A stretch of DNA of 64,000 bases from Microbacterium terrisoli (GCF_030866805.1 NZ_CP133019.1:2046001-2110000), one strand, 5' to 3'. Positions 1-6,491 are shown, counted from the first letter of the stretch. Notes: generated by a model not told the origin, from the letters alone. Made by a program: numbers and translations.

Positions 1-685
1 TGCATGCCGGGCACGTGTAGACGTAAGGCGAAGCGGGTGGCGCAGGGGTGAACCGTGCGACACCTTTGCCGCCGCATCCGATACACGTGGGCCCGGTCCA
101 CGCCGGCACAGCGAGCGGTTTCCGCGCGACGACGATCGGCTCATGCGCGGGCTTAAGGGCAGTACCCCAGCCCTGCCACCGCTCCGCCTCGACAGACAGT
201 TCAACAGGTCCAGTCCTGCCGTTCATGGCTGAGCCGCCACCGTGGTCGTAGTTCACTCGTCCACGCCCAGAGGGTGCGTAATCCTCGCCCATGCTCAGAC
301 GGCGGATGTCCTCGGGGCGACCCGTCCCCGAGGCGATCGCCTTCGCCACATCCATCGACTTCGGGAACCCGGACCCGTACAGCCACGCGATGGAGTCGCG
401 GATCTCGAAGCCGGCGTCCTCGATCGCCACCGTCATCCGGTGCCATGTGCGTGTGCCACCGAACGTGAGCAGATGTCCACCTGGTTTAAGCACCCGCAAG
501 CATTCGCGCCACAGGTCGACGTCGTACGCTATCCCGGATGAGTCCCACCCTTTGCCCATGAACCCGAGCTCATATGGTGGGTCGGTGACGATCGAGTCGA
601 ACGTGTTGTCCGGGAATGTCGGCAGGATGTCCTTGTTGGAGCCGTGCCACAGGTGCAGACCACCGTCTTCGTAGTGAGGCTTCAC
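1..685 (-). CDS. Phage DNA methyltransferase, truncated by window edge
   Basis: Probable phage-encoded DNA N6-adenine or N4-cytosine methyltransferase. The GTG start at 685 follows an AGGAGA ribosome site, and the frame stays open to base 1, so the C-terminus is missing here. Residues about 25-31 read SIVTDPPY, the catalytic DPPY motif IV, followed by LKPGGHLLTFGGTRTWHR and, near residue 170, a KPAHEPIVVARKP motif typical of phage methylases. DPPY near the N-terminus suggests the beta-class order, with the SAM-binding FxGxG motif outside the window. A CIGCGG and YTCPAC pair near the end looks like a four-cysteine zinc ribbon. No restriction partner is visible. It may protect phage DNA from host restriction (inference). 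The start overlaps the upstream HNH gene by 4 bp. Confidence 0.85.
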   Translation of the reverse strand, partial: MKPHYEDGGLHLWHGSNKDILPTFPDNTFDSIVTDPPYELGFMGKGWDSSGIAYDVDLWRECLRVLKPGGHLLTFGGTRTWHRMTVAIEDAGFEIRDSIAWLYGSGFPKSMDVAKAIASGTGRPEDIRRLSMGEDYAPSGRGRVNYDHGGGSAMNGRTGPVELSVEAERWQGWGTALKPAHEPIVVARKPLAVPAWTGPTCIGCGGKGVARFTPAPPASPYVYTCPAC

Positions 686-1062
686 GCTGTCTCTCCTATG
701 AGGGTTATTCCCCCGTCATCTGTGAGGCGGACCAACGCCCCGTCCCAGCGAAGAATCGCGACCTCAGAGGGCCGTGCGATGCCGTTGAGTGGCACCAGGT
801 ATCCGAGCTCGCGGGCCGCGTGCCGGTGCGACTCCGTCCAGCCGTGGTCGCCGGTCGTGCCCGTGCCGCACAGAATCACCCCATTGCTGGGGAGGTTCAC
901 CCACGCGGCAGAGCTGCCACCCATCGCTCTCGGACGACGGTGATGCAGGGACCATGAGATTCCGCGCTCGTCCAACTGGACAGGCTGCCCACATTTGAAG
1001 CACCTGCCGTTATCACGTGCGATGATCTGTTGAACGGTCCGTGCGCTGAATCCCGTTGTCAC
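682..1062 (-). CDS. HNH endonuclease (phage)
   Basis: Small HNH nuclease of 126 residues starting at GTG. It shows CFKCGQP near residue 21, the SLHHRRPRAMGG core with the catalytic His pair near residue 39, then NLPSNGVILCG and a final His-containing segment, in the usual order for a zinc-bound beta-beta-alpha HNH fold. It overlaps its upstream neighbour by 4 bp (GTGA) and the downstream methylase start by 4 bp, so it is translated as part of the leftward phage operon. It could be a free-standing homing endonuclease or a phage processing nuclease; the sequence does not decide. It is one of three HNH genes within 2.2 kb. Confidence 0.85.
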   Translation of the reverse strand: MTTGFSARTVQQIIARDNGRCFKCGQPVQLDERGISWSLHHRRPRAMGGSSAAWVNLPSNGVILCGTGTTGDHGWTESHRHAARELGYLVPLNGIARPSEVAILRWDGALVRLTDDGGITLIGETA

Positions 1063-1703
1063 TGCGCGCTCCGGTCATTGAGGTTGTTTGTGAACAGTTC
1101 CATTCGTGCCTGTCGTGCGCATTCGGCTGCCTCCTCGGGACTATCGAAGCGACCCAGTCTCATCTGCTGACCGTTGTGCGTGACGTACGCCAGCCAGCGG
1201 TTGGACTTCCCGATACGGGAGACGCCGCGGTAGCCGGACGTGTTGTTTCGGAGCAGACCAGCGAGATTTTCCATGTTCTGTTTGTTCGTCGCAGATTGAA
1301 GATGTTCCAGTCGCACGCAACCGCGGTTGTGGCACTTGTGATCAACGAACAGATCCGGGCTAAGAGGGCCATGCGCCAACTCGAACACCAGACGATGCAC
1401 GGGATGTGGACGGTGATCGATGGTCAGCATCGCGTAGCCACTAGTGGAGTGCTGCGCGGCCCATTCCCAACACCCCTCACCTTTCACCGTGTAACGCGCG
1501 ATGCGTTCAGGGACGGGCGTACCTCGCGTCGTGTATGAGCGAATGGACGTTAGCTCGCGGCCAGCGAGCTGTTGCTGGTAATGCGTCGCACATAGATTCT
1601 TCGCGTAGAAGCGTCTCTCACACCCCGGAAATGAACAGCGCCCACCGTCACGGGAGACGATGAGCGCTGCTGTGGCCCGGCTGAAACCAGATGGTCTACC
1701 CAT
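1059..1703 (-). CDS. HNH endonuclease with AP2-like DNA-binding domain
   Basis: Homing-endonuclease-like protein of about 214 residues. I place the start at ATG 1703 (MGRPSGF), which overlaps the preceding stop by 8 bp, because a longer reading would run far into the neighbour. The N-terminal part has a CSFPGC...CATHY cysteine/histidine cluster. The middle has the HNH core: VHRLVFELAHG, FVDHKCHNRGCVRLEHL, SATNKQNMENL. The C-terminus, NNTSGYRGVSR through RLGRFDSPEEAAECAR, is an AP2-type domain, common in phage homing nucleases. Such proteins cleave alleles lacking the gene and spread by recombination (family knowledge). Its activity here is inferred. Confidence 0.85.
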   Translation of the reverse strand: MGRPSGFSRATAALIVSRDGGRCSFPGCERRFYAKNLCATHYQQQLAGRELTSIRSYTTRGTPVPERIARYTVKGEGCWEWAAQHSTSGYAMLTIDHRPHPVHRLVFELAHGPLSPDLFVDHKCHNRGCVRLEHLQSATNKQNMENLAGLLRNNTSGYRGVSRIGKSNRWLAYVTHNGQQMRLGRFDSPEEAAECARQARMELFTNNLNDRSAQ

Positions 1704-2292
1704 CGGACGGGTCCCACTGGGTACCGTCACCACTGAACGTGTGCACCAGGTCGTCGTGGATCGCAACCAACTCCGGCGCCTCATGCAGTCGTGACTTCTC
1801 GATATCGACCCACACCTTCGCGACCGCGTCAGCGGACTGTGCGCCCCTCAGAGCGCCTGCCGCTTTCCTGATCCGGTCAGCGTCCGACAGTGTGGGGATC
1901 GGCTGCCCTGTGGCCTTCTGCTGGCGGTTCCGGATCTCTTCCGCCGACGCGATGCCCTTCTTCGTGTCCCCGGCGAGAGCTGCGACGATCGCACGCCCCC
2001 ATGCCGCGGTCTCCGCGTTCTGGACCTCCGAATCGCGGGTGAACTGGGTTGGTCCGGGCACCGGCTCCCAAGCGGTCCCGACGCCCGGTCTCATGTCGTC
2101 CGGGGAGCGGTACGCGAACGCCGTGTACACGACCCACGTCTTGCCGCCGAACTCGCGGAACTCAACGTCCACCAGTGATCCGTCTGGTCCGATGCGCGTC
2201 AATGACCCCTCGGGATGCTTCTTTCGGAAGTCGACAATGCGTGCCGCGACATCGATGTAGTCCAACGGCCCCTTGTAACTCTGTCCAGCCAT
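1696..2292 (-). CDS. Phage protein, possible ssDNA-annealing or recombination factor
   Basis: About 198 residues. The start ATG 2292 sits inside the TGATG junction with the preceding HNH stop (1-bp overlap). The N-terminus, YIDVAARIVDFRKKHPEGSL, and the segment NAETAAWGRAIVAAL followed by KKGIASAEEIRNRQQ resemble a conserved actinophage early protein. The E-T-x-x-x-GRA pattern is shared with ERF/Sak-like single-strand annealing proteins, so a role in phage recombination or replication is plausible. I cannot confirm that assignment without a profile search. It is flanked on both sides by HNH nucleases, a common arrangement near phage DNA-metabolism genes. Confidence 0.5.
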   Translation of the reverse strand: MAGQSYKGPLDYIDVAARIVDFRKKHPEGSLTRIGPDGSLVDVEFREFGGKTWVVYTAFAYRSPDDMRPGVGTAWEPVPGPTQFTRDSEVQNAETAAWGRAIVAALAGDTKKGIASAEEIRNRQQKATGQPIPTLSDADRIRKAAGALRGAQSADAVAKVWVDIEKSRLHEAPELVAIHDDLVHTFSGDGTQWDPSDG

Positions 2293-2831
2293 CACGCGAC
2301 CCCCCTCAAGATCAACGCGTAGCGTTCGTCGGATATCGCTTGCGCGTCTCCGTCGCGACGCTGAAGGATGGCACGCGCCTGGCTGCATGCGCGGCACTTA
2401 CGCCCCCCATGGCGTAGTTCGCTCAGTACGAGATTCGGCCATGTAAGGGCGTGCCCCTGAGGACAACTGGTCCGATTCGCCGAGTTGTGATTGCCGAGCC
2501 GTACGATGTCTCGGTTGTTCTCCGATGGAGTGTCCCAGCGAAGGTTGGCGAGTCGATTGTCTTGCCGGTTGCCGTTTCCATGACACGCCTCCATGCCCAG
2601 CGGGCAGGGCCCCACGAACGTGGACAGCACAAGACGGTGCACATATACGTGAACGCGTTTCCCAACGGCCGGGCAGAGGATGACTTTGCGATAGCCGTCG
2701 CCTGCCATGCTTCCGGCGAGGATCCGAGTCTTCGGGTGGATCAGGCTCATCACATGTCCACCGTCAGATACTTGGTATCGGTCCTCGAATCCGGCCACGG
2801 GGCGCCATTCCTCGGTCTTGTGCTCGGTCAT
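2292..2831 (-). CDS. NUMOD4-HNH homing endonuclease
   Basis: About 179 residues from ATG 2831, which overlaps the upstream stop by 4 bp (ATGA). The N-terminus EEWRPVAGFEDRYQVSDGG is a clear NUMOD4 motif, the DNA-binding module of phage homing nucleases. It is followed by YVHRLVLSTFVGPCPLG and an HNH core with HGNGNRQDNRLANLRW. The C-terminal CPQGHALTWPN...CRAC motif is a CxxGH...CxxC zinc site often seen in this family. The gene ends in a TGATG overlap with the probable recombination gene, so both edges are fused into the operon without spacer. Function is expected to be site-specific DNA cleavage and homing. Confidence 0.9.
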   Translation of the reverse strand: MTEHKTEEWRPVAGFEDRYQVSDGGHVMSLIHPKTRILAGSMAGDGYRKVILCPAVGKRVHVYVHRLVLSTFVGPCPLGMEACHGNGNRQDNRLANLRWDTPSENNRDIVRLGNHNSANRTSCPQGHALTWPNLVLSELRHGGRKCRACSQARAILQRRDGDAQAISDERYALILRGVA

Positions 2832-3214
2832 ATCTCTGATCCCTTCGCCAGGAAATCGAACCCGCAGCTGTCGCACAGCCCGCGAGCATCCACCAGGCAC
2901 TTGTGCCCGCCCGGACAGTCGACCCAGAAAACCGGGTCCTCACCGAAGATCGGCCACCACAGCGAGCCTTCGCCTTTCCCGAGCTCACGGATCGCCTCAT
3001 CGACGGTCAGCGACTCCCACTCGAGCAGTTGCCGGCGGTACCAGGCCACGGCTTCACCCCACCCACGGGAGAACCCACGGTCGTACATGACCGAATCGGC
3101 CCACGCTTTCATCGACTCGTGCGCCAGACGCAGCATCCGCACGTACGTGCCGTGGTGGTCCTCGAGGATGCGTTTGACTGGTTCTTCTTCCGACACCATC
3201 GCTGACCAACTCAC
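2828..3214 (-). CDS. Phage hypothetical protein with C-terminal zinc-binding motif
   Basis: A protein of 128 residues starting at GTG 3214 (4-bp GTGA overlap with the upstream gene). I do not recognise the family. The first 80 residues are helical and charged, with several Trp (WADSVMYDRGFSRGWGEAVAWYRR). The C-terminus CPGGHKCLVDARGLCDSCGFD has a Cys/His spacing compatible with one zinc site. It is translationally coupled on both sides. Membership in the phage early operon is certain from context; biochemical role unknown. Confidence 0.7.
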   Translation of the reverse strand: MSWSAMVSEEEPVKRILEDHHGTYVRMLRLAHESMKAWADSVMYDRGFSRGWGEAVAWYRRQLLEWESLTVDEAIRELGKGEGSLWWPIFGEDPVFWVDCPGGHKCLVDARGLCDSCGFDFLAKGSEI

Positions 3215-3408
3215 CGTTGAAGCACCTCATCGATGAGGTCCATCTCGTCCGCGACCGACAGTTTGTACAGGTCGTTCGCGACACGTGCCGCTTCTTCTGC
3301 ACGGTTGAGCGCCTCCAGCAACGCGGCGGATCGGGCGCGAGCGACCAGCAGCCGTTCGCGCACTGACTCTGCGACCAGCGGTTTGATGTCGATCGACATA
3401 GGGTTCAT
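3211..3408 (-). CDS. Small coiled-coil phage protein
   Basis: About 65 residues. The start ATG 3408 (MNPMSIDIKP) overlaps the preceding stop by 4 bp, and the stop overlaps the next start by 4 bp. The body is a single long, Ala/Leu/Glu-rich helix (LLEALNRAEEAARVANDLYK) followed by an acidic tail, DEMDLIDEVLQ. No family recognised. The tight overlaps on both sides argue that it is a genuine gene and not a chance frame. Confidence 0.65.
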   Translation of the reverse strand: MNPMSIDIKPLVAESVRERLLVARARSAALLEALNRAEEAARVANDLYKLSVADEMDLIDEVLQR

Positions 3409-3776
3409 TGCTTGTCCTCTCTGAGTGCCCACAACTGGGCGGCATTACCGAGTGCTGACCGTCCACCGGACACGGCGACGAACTCGGATCCGTACTCGCC
3501 TTGCTTCTCCGGATCCTCGGAGTGCCGGTGTTCGGCGAGGATCGTGCGCACCCTCTCCCTCGTGCAGTAGAGGCCCATGCGGCGTGCGAGTCGGAACACT
3601 TCATCAGCGGTGATCGGGTGGCCTGCAGCTTCGAGCGCACGCGCCACGGCGATCTTCTGTGGTACCCGTTTCCCGCCTGACACGTCCGCGGCGATGTGCG
3701 ATTCGATCGGGTCGGTTCTGCGTGCACGCGGTGAGTCATCCCACACGATCGGCAACGGGTGATCGTAGATCCTCAT
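3405..3776 (-). CDS. Phage helix-turn-helix protein of the TDPxxSH type
   Basis: A protein of 123 residues starting at ATG. The N-terminal RRTDPIESHIAADVSG resembles the RxTDPxTSHxAA signature of small phage winged-helix proteins. The segment AVARALEAAGHPITADEVFRLARRMG gives a plausible helix-turn-helix at residues 42-70. It may regulate or assist replication in the early operon, but the target is unknown. It lies 11 bp downstream of the next gene and is coupled by 4 bp to the small coiled-coil gene. Confidence 0.65.
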   Translation of the reverse strand: MRIYDHPLPIVWDDSPRARRTDPIESHIAADVSGGKRVPQKIAVARALEAAGHPITADEVFRLARRMGLYCTRERVRTILAEHRHSEDPEKQGEYGSEFVAVSGGRSALGNAAQLWALREDKQ

Positions 3777-3787
3777 GACTGCTCTCC

Positions 3788-4042
3788 TCAGTAGTCCGGT
3801 TGCTCTCTCGTCCAGCCCGGGAACAGGTCACTGCACTCCGGGGTGATGCCTTCCATGTGCGCGGTCGGGCCGTAGTAGGACAGCCCTACAGGTGCCATGC
3901 ACACCCACCAGAACTCGTGCCGCTTCCGGCAGTGGAAGCACCACCGCTCACCTTCCGAGCGACGGCTGTATTCCTCCATGTCGGTGCCGCAGATGACAAC
4001 CGGCCCGAGGTCTTCGCACCAGTCCGCTGTCTGCGTGCTCAC
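3788..4042 (-). CDS. Small cysteine-containing phage protein
   Basis: About 84 residues from GTG 4042, preceded by GGGGGC and overlapping the stop of the small membrane gene by 4 bp. The sequence holds CGTDMEEY, then WCFHCRKRHEFWWVC, which could form one zinc site (CxxC plus His/Cys), and later a CSDLFPGW segment. No known family recognised. A longer reading from 4117 is possible but would overlap the membrane protein almost completely, so I prefer the short start. Confidence 0.6.
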   Translation of the reverse strand: MSTQTADWCEDLGPVVICGTDMEEYSRRSEGERWCFHCRKRHEFWWVCMAPVGLSYYGPTAHMEGITPECSDLFPGWTREQPDY

Positions 4043-4197
4043 GGTGCCCCCAAGCTCAGGTAGTACGCGAAAGCCCCGATGCACAGTGCGAACGGGGCCA
4101 AGGTCAGCAGATGCCACGGAAGGTCTTTACGGAACCTCTGCATCCCGGTGGGCATGCGTTGCGCGTACTTCGGTGCGTAGAACACGCGACGTGCCAT
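4039..4197 (-). CDS. Small single-pass membrane protein (phage)
   Basis: A 52-residue reading frame. ATG 4197 overlaps the upstream stop by 1 bp (TGATG), and the TGA at 4041-4039 overlaps the next GTG start. The N-terminus is basic (MARRVFYAPKYAQR), followed by a hydrophobic helix, LLTLAPFALCIGAFAYYL. The layout suggests a type II single-pass inner-membrane protein. Function unknown. The coupled overlaps on both ends support a real gene despite its size. Confidence 0.55.
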   Translation of the reverse strand: MARRVFYAPKYAQRMPTGMQRFRKDLPWHLLTLAPFALCIGAFAYYLSLGAP

Positions 4198-4604
4198 CAG
4201 TCGGCCCCCCCATGCGTGAAGTCGGGATGCTGGCCGGCCATGTGCCGGTGCAGATCCTGGAATGACCGGTTACAGCACGGGCACACGCCGGCGGCGATCC
4301 GGTTCTTGATGCGGGTCTTCGCCGCCTTGTGACCACGCAGAGAACGCTCTGTGGCATGCAGTTGGTCACGAGTCGCGGTCAGGGAAGTCTCAGCCCACCC
4401 GCGACGCAGCTTCTCTAGCGAGAGCTGCTTCTCGAGCTTCTGATTCTCCGTCGACTCGAAGTGCAGTTTGTGGCCGTTCGGGCACCACCAGTTGCCGCCG
4501 TTGTTGAGCCGATCCTGATACATCTCGGCCGGGATCGCGTGTCGAATCTGACATTCTCCGCAGACCAAGATCTGCAGGGTGCCAGTGAATACGAGCGTGT
4601 CCAT
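4197..4604 (-). CDS. Phage protein with two zinc-finger motifs around a coiled coil
   Basis: About 135 residues. ATG 4604 is chosen because it has the best ribosome site in the region (AAGGAGGACTG before ATG). The N-terminal part has CGECQIRHAIP and WWCPNGHKLHF, a first Cys/His cluster. The middle, about residues 55-100, is an alpha-helical charged segment likely to form a coiled coil. The C-terminus VCPCCNRSFQDLHRHMAGQH is a classical C2H2-like finger. Such small proteins are common in actinophage early operons; DNA binding is plausible but the target is unknown. Confidence 0.75.
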   Translation of the reverse strand: MDTLVFTGTLQILVCGECQIRHAIPAEMYQDRLNNGGNWWCPNGHKLHFESTENQKLEKQLSLEKLRRGWAETSLTATRDQLHATERSLRGHKAAKTRIKNRIAAGVCPCCNRSFQDLHRHMAGQHPDFTHGGAD

Positions 4605-4741
4605 CAGTCCTCCTTGCGCCATTCGGGGTGAGTGAGGGGCAGGTTCGGATGGACCCCACGCCCATGCGGTATTCCTGCCCCGTCGTGCACGCCCGCAGAG
4701 TCGAACTGCGGCACCCTGTCTGGGAAGGGTGGAACCGTCAC
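4604..4741 (-). CDS. Short coupled phage ORF, unknown function
   Basis: A 45-residue frame from GTG 4741 to the TGA that overlaps the next ATG at 4604. It ends NLPLTHPEWRKED. Its start overlaps the stop of the still smaller upstream frame by 4 bp (GTGA). The unbroken chain of start/stop overlaps is the only evidence for translation. Part of the DNA resembles a tRNA T-arm, but I think this is coincidence within coding sequence. No family recognised. Confidence 0.4.
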   Translation of the reverse strand: MTVPPFPDRVPQFDSAGVHDGAGIPHGRGVHPNLPLTHPEWRKED

Positions 4742-4827
4742 GTGACCGCCGCATCACTCAGGCCCGGTGCGGCATCCGGGTGGTATCCCTCGCGCCGAAG
4801 CGTCGGAGAGTTCCTGAGGTTTTTCAT
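4738..4827 (-). CDS. Very short phage ORF
   Basis: A 29-residue frame, MKNLRNSPTLRREGYHPDAA and nine more residues, with a purine-rich GGGGGACC stretch before ATG 4827 and a GTGA overlap with the next small frame. The frame can be extended upstream in phase to about 4941, so the start is uncertain. No function can be suggested. Confidence 0.35.
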   Translation of the reverse strand: MKNLRNSPTLRREGYHPDAAPGLSDAAVT

Positions 4828-4947
4828 GCCCGGTCCCCCGCACTCCCCAGCGCGGTAACCGGACGAAAGCGACACCCCCAGGTCGCTAGTGCCCCTGCTC
4901 GGTAATGCTCCGAGACAACCGATTTCAGGCTCAGGGGCCAACGTCGA

Positions 4948-5250
4948 TCAGGCGAGATCGTATGAAGATGACGTCTCGATCAACTCGCGCACCTTCTCGA
5001 GCGTCTGTGCGTCTCGGATGATGTTTCGGCCAATGCGGTCGCTGTTGATACCGAACCCCGGAAGGATCGACGACAGCGTGATTCCTTCGATGTAGAGAAG
5101 GTTCCGATTGCCGGTCTCTACTGCCCACACGGTGGCCTGCGACCAGTGAGAGAATCCGGCCGCGTTCATGGCGTCCGCAAGCTCCTGCTGGCTACATCCA
5201 TGCTGTTCGCGGTTTCTCCGCAGATCGGCTGCTACCTGGGTAGCGTTCAT
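4948..5250 (-). CDS. Xre-family helix-turn-helix regulator (phage)
   Basis: A 100-residue protein from ATG 5250, preceded by GAGAGGAC. Residues 7-35, NREQHGCSQQELADAMNAAG followed by WSQATVWAVETGNRN, form a Xre/Cro-type helix-turn-helix in which SQQELADAM is helix 2 and the WSQATVWAVE segment is the recognition helix. The C-terminal part (LLYIEGITLSSILPGFGIN) may dimerise. It is transcribed with the early operon, so it is a secondary regulator and not the main repressor, which is divergent at 6568. Its leader holds a tRNA-like T-arm. Confidence 0.75.
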   Translation of the reverse strand: MNATQVAADLRRNREQHGCSQQELADAMNAAGFSHWSQATVWAVETGNRNLLYIEGITLSSILPGFGINSDRIGRNIIRDAQTLEKVRELIETSSSYDLA

Positions 5251-5284
5251 AGTCGAACGTCCTCTCGCTATGTCTTGACTGGAC

Positions 5285-5330
5285 AAGAGCAGACGGGATT
5301 CGAACCCGTGAACCTCCCCCACGCGAGCTG
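5285..5330 (-). other. tRNA-like T-arm element in leader of HTH gene
   Basis: On the minus strand this stretch contains ACGGG, the loop TTCGAAT and CCCGT, a perfect 5-bp T-stem with the B-box consensus, followed by CTGCTCT and a T at the discriminator position. I cannot build a full cloverleaf upstream at normal tRNA length: the only good partner for the acceptor strand (AGAGCA at 5417-5412) is about 130 nt away. It may be a degenerate phage tRNA or chance. The rest of 5251-5550 holds only the weak frame at 5339-5485. Confidence 0.25.
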
Positions 5331-5338
5331 CAATGCAC

Positions 5339-5485
5339 TCAACACACGGCATACGTTCCGGTGAGTGCGTGCATCGTGTTCAGGGGCGCGTGATGCCTCC
5401 CGCCTCCGCAGTGCTCTGAGAGGGGGTTGATCCCTCCGTGATGCCAGCACCCAAAAGGGGTCCACTGGTCAGAGCGCCGCCACAT
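5339..5485 (-). CDS. Short Cys/His-rich ORF, doubtful
   Basis: A 48-residue frame from ATG 5485 to TGA 5339 in an otherwise empty 300-bp gap between phage genes. It contains FGCWHHGG, SEHCGGGRHH and a terminal Cys, a composition compatible with a zinc knuckle. There is no convincing ribosome site (GGCCACTGGGCA precedes). It is reported because nothing else explains the gap. It overlaps the 5' part of the possible tRNA-like element, so at most one of the two is likely to be real. Confidence 0.25.
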   Translation of the reverse strand: MWRRSDQWTPFGCWHHGGINPLSEHCGGGRHHAPLNTMHALTGTYAVC

Positions 5486-5550
5486 TGCCCAGTGGCCGGT
5501 CCTGCGCCCCTATCCCCTCACGGGGGTCACTAGCGCAGCCTTGTTCGCCT

Positions 5551-5811
5551 TCACCGATGGGGTCTCACATGCCGCAGCACGGACCTACTGACACGGTTCA
5601 TCAGCCTTGAAACTCCACAACCCCGACAGCGGCGCATCCCATCAGCGGCCCGCCCGTACCAGGTGTGTATGTGTCTCGCGTCTGCTACTGACCGGGCCTG
5701 GGCGGCATCGGAATCCACAGCGCGATATGTTGTTGTCTCCGCCGCAATTGCGCGACGAATAGTGCTCCCGAGTCGTTCGACCGTCCCGGAGGCCAGAGGA
5801 TGAGGGATCAA
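5551..5811 (-). CDS. Phage hypothetical protein
   Basis: Up to 86 residues; the only in-frame start after the upstream stop is TTG at 5811, so the start is uncertain. The core ADARHIHTWYGRAADGMRRC followed by RGCGVSRLMNR has a CRGC pair after a His-rich segment, resembling small phage proteins with a partial zinc motif. Family not recognised. It lies 12 bp after the small membrane gene and is oriented with the early operon. Confidence 0.5.
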   Translation of the reverse strand: MIPHPLASGTVERLGSTIRRAIAAETTTYRAVDSDAAQARSVADARHIHTWYGRAADGMRRCRGCGVSRLMNRVSRSVLRHVRPHR

Positions 5812-5823
5812 CTCAGGTGCGCA

Positions 5824-6018
5824 TCACCGCGCACCCCGATCCCTCGCGAACAACTCCATGACGTCCACGTCGTCAACGCGCCCGTCGAGCCGGTCAAGCC
5901 GTGACAGCGGTGCGTCCTCGACAGTCGGTGTTTCAGCGATCCACACCGCGACCTTGTAGGAGCCATACAGCACAGTCAGACCGACGATCCAGCAGAGGAG
6001 ACTCAGGCCGGTGAACAT
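5824..6018 (-). CDS. Small phage membrane protein
   Basis: A 64-residue protein from ATG 6018, which overlaps the stop of the Xis-like gene by 1 bp (TGATG). Residues 1-27, MFTGLSLLCWIVGLTVLYGS and on, form one hydrophobic segment with no basic N-terminus. The rest (ETPTVEDAPLSRLDRLDGR and an acidic stretch DDVDVMELF) is soluble. Probably a single-pass membrane protein with its tail in the cytoplasm. Function unknown; possibilities include superinfection exclusion, which is only inference from location near the immunity genes. Confidence 0.65.
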   Translation of the reverse strand: MFTGLSLLCWIVGLTVLYGSYKVAVWIAETPTVEDAPLSRLDRLDGRVDDVDVMELFARDRGAR

Positions 6019-6233
6019 CACGCGACCCGCTTCCGGCTCGTGGACCGACGCGACTGCGACCAGTCGGTGGGGACGGCACCCCGAGCGGTCTTCACCCGGT
6101 CGACGTCGAACCGCCACACCCTGCCGACACGTGTGCCGGGGATGTCGCCCGCGTTCGCCTGCCGGTAGATCGTGGCCGTCGCGACACGGAGAATGCCGGC
6201 CAACTCGGCGGCGGTGACCATCTGACCGTTCAT
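6018..6233 (-). CDS. Excisionase-like MerR-type HTH DNA-binding protein
   Basis: A 71-residue protein. MVTAAELAGILRVATATIYR followed by QANAGDIPGTRVGRVWRFDVD matches the excisionase/AlpA-type winged helix: a helix-turn-helix starting with TAAELA, then a wing carrying the G-x-P-x-x-R-V-G-R-x-W-R-F motif. These proteins bind arm sites near att and direct excision, or act as small regulators. Its location as second gene of the leftward operon near the att end fits an Xis role. It overlaps the upstream Cro-like gene by 4 bp. Confidence 0.8.
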   Translation of the reverse strand: MNGQMVTAAELAGILRVATATIYRQANAGDIPGTRVGRVWRFDVDRVKTARGAVPTDWSQSRRSTSRKRVA

Positions 6234-6457
6234 GCCGCCACCTCCCTGGGGAGGAAGTCAGCGGCACTGCGACCGGTGATCTTCGCGAGCCGTCGAAGCT
6301 CGGATGCCTTGAACGAGGACAGTCCGCGCAGCTTGCGGTCGAGGGTGGTGTATGCGATCCCGGACTCTCGGGCCGCGCCATTGACGGAGCCGACTGTGGC
6401 CAGGATCGCCGAGCGGACGGTTTTGCCGATCGCTTCGTCGTACTCTGCGTTATCCAT
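6230..6457 (-). CDS. Cro-like HTH protein, first gene of early operon
   Basis: A 75-residue protein from ATG 6457. Residues about 12-45 (GKTVRSAILATVGSVNGAAR, ESGIAYTTLDRKLRG) give a helix-turn-helix in which SGIAYTTLDRKL is the recognition part, with a following FKASELRRLAKITGRSAADF helix pair. It is divergent from the repressor-like gene at 6568, the classic cI/Cro layout. A -10-like TACTGT lies 7 nt before the ATG with no ribosome site, so the message may be leaderless. An operator-like palindrome spans its start codon. An upstream GTG at 6466 is an alternative start. Confidence 0.75.
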   Translation of the reverse strand: MDNAEYDEAIGKTVRSAILATVGSVNGAARESGIAYTTLDRKLRGLSSFKASELRRLAKITGRSAADFLPREVAA

Positions 6458-6491
6458 GTGGATCACAGTACCCGTTATCCGCGCGGATAAC
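6449..6491. promoter_or_regulatory. Phage operator pair in divergent switch region
   Basis: Two related palindromes lie in the 110-bp intergenic switch. The perfect 18-bp site GTTATCCGCGCGGATAAC occupies 6474-6491. A second, GTTATCCATGTGGATCAC, occupies 6449-6466 and covers the start codon of the Cro-like gene. Centres are 25 bp apart. A third weaker copy (ATTATCC, 4-nt spacer, GGAGACC) lies at 6559-6576 over the start of the repressor-like gene. Shared half-site: GTTATCC. Likely bound by the repressor and/or the Cro-like protein; which binds is not known. Confidence 0.75.

Noticed and set aside
1..685. Restriction-modification system at the left edge
   Set aside because: Only a methylase with phage-type motifs is visible; the neighbouring HNH proteins resemble free-standing homing or phage nucleases, not a cognate restriction enzyme.
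4682..4740. tRNA T-arm-like sequence (CGCAG-TTCGACT-CTGCG) on the minus strand
   Set aside because: No matching acceptor or anticodon arm at tRNA distance, and the stretch is read through by a small frame coupled by start/stop overlaps to both neighbours.
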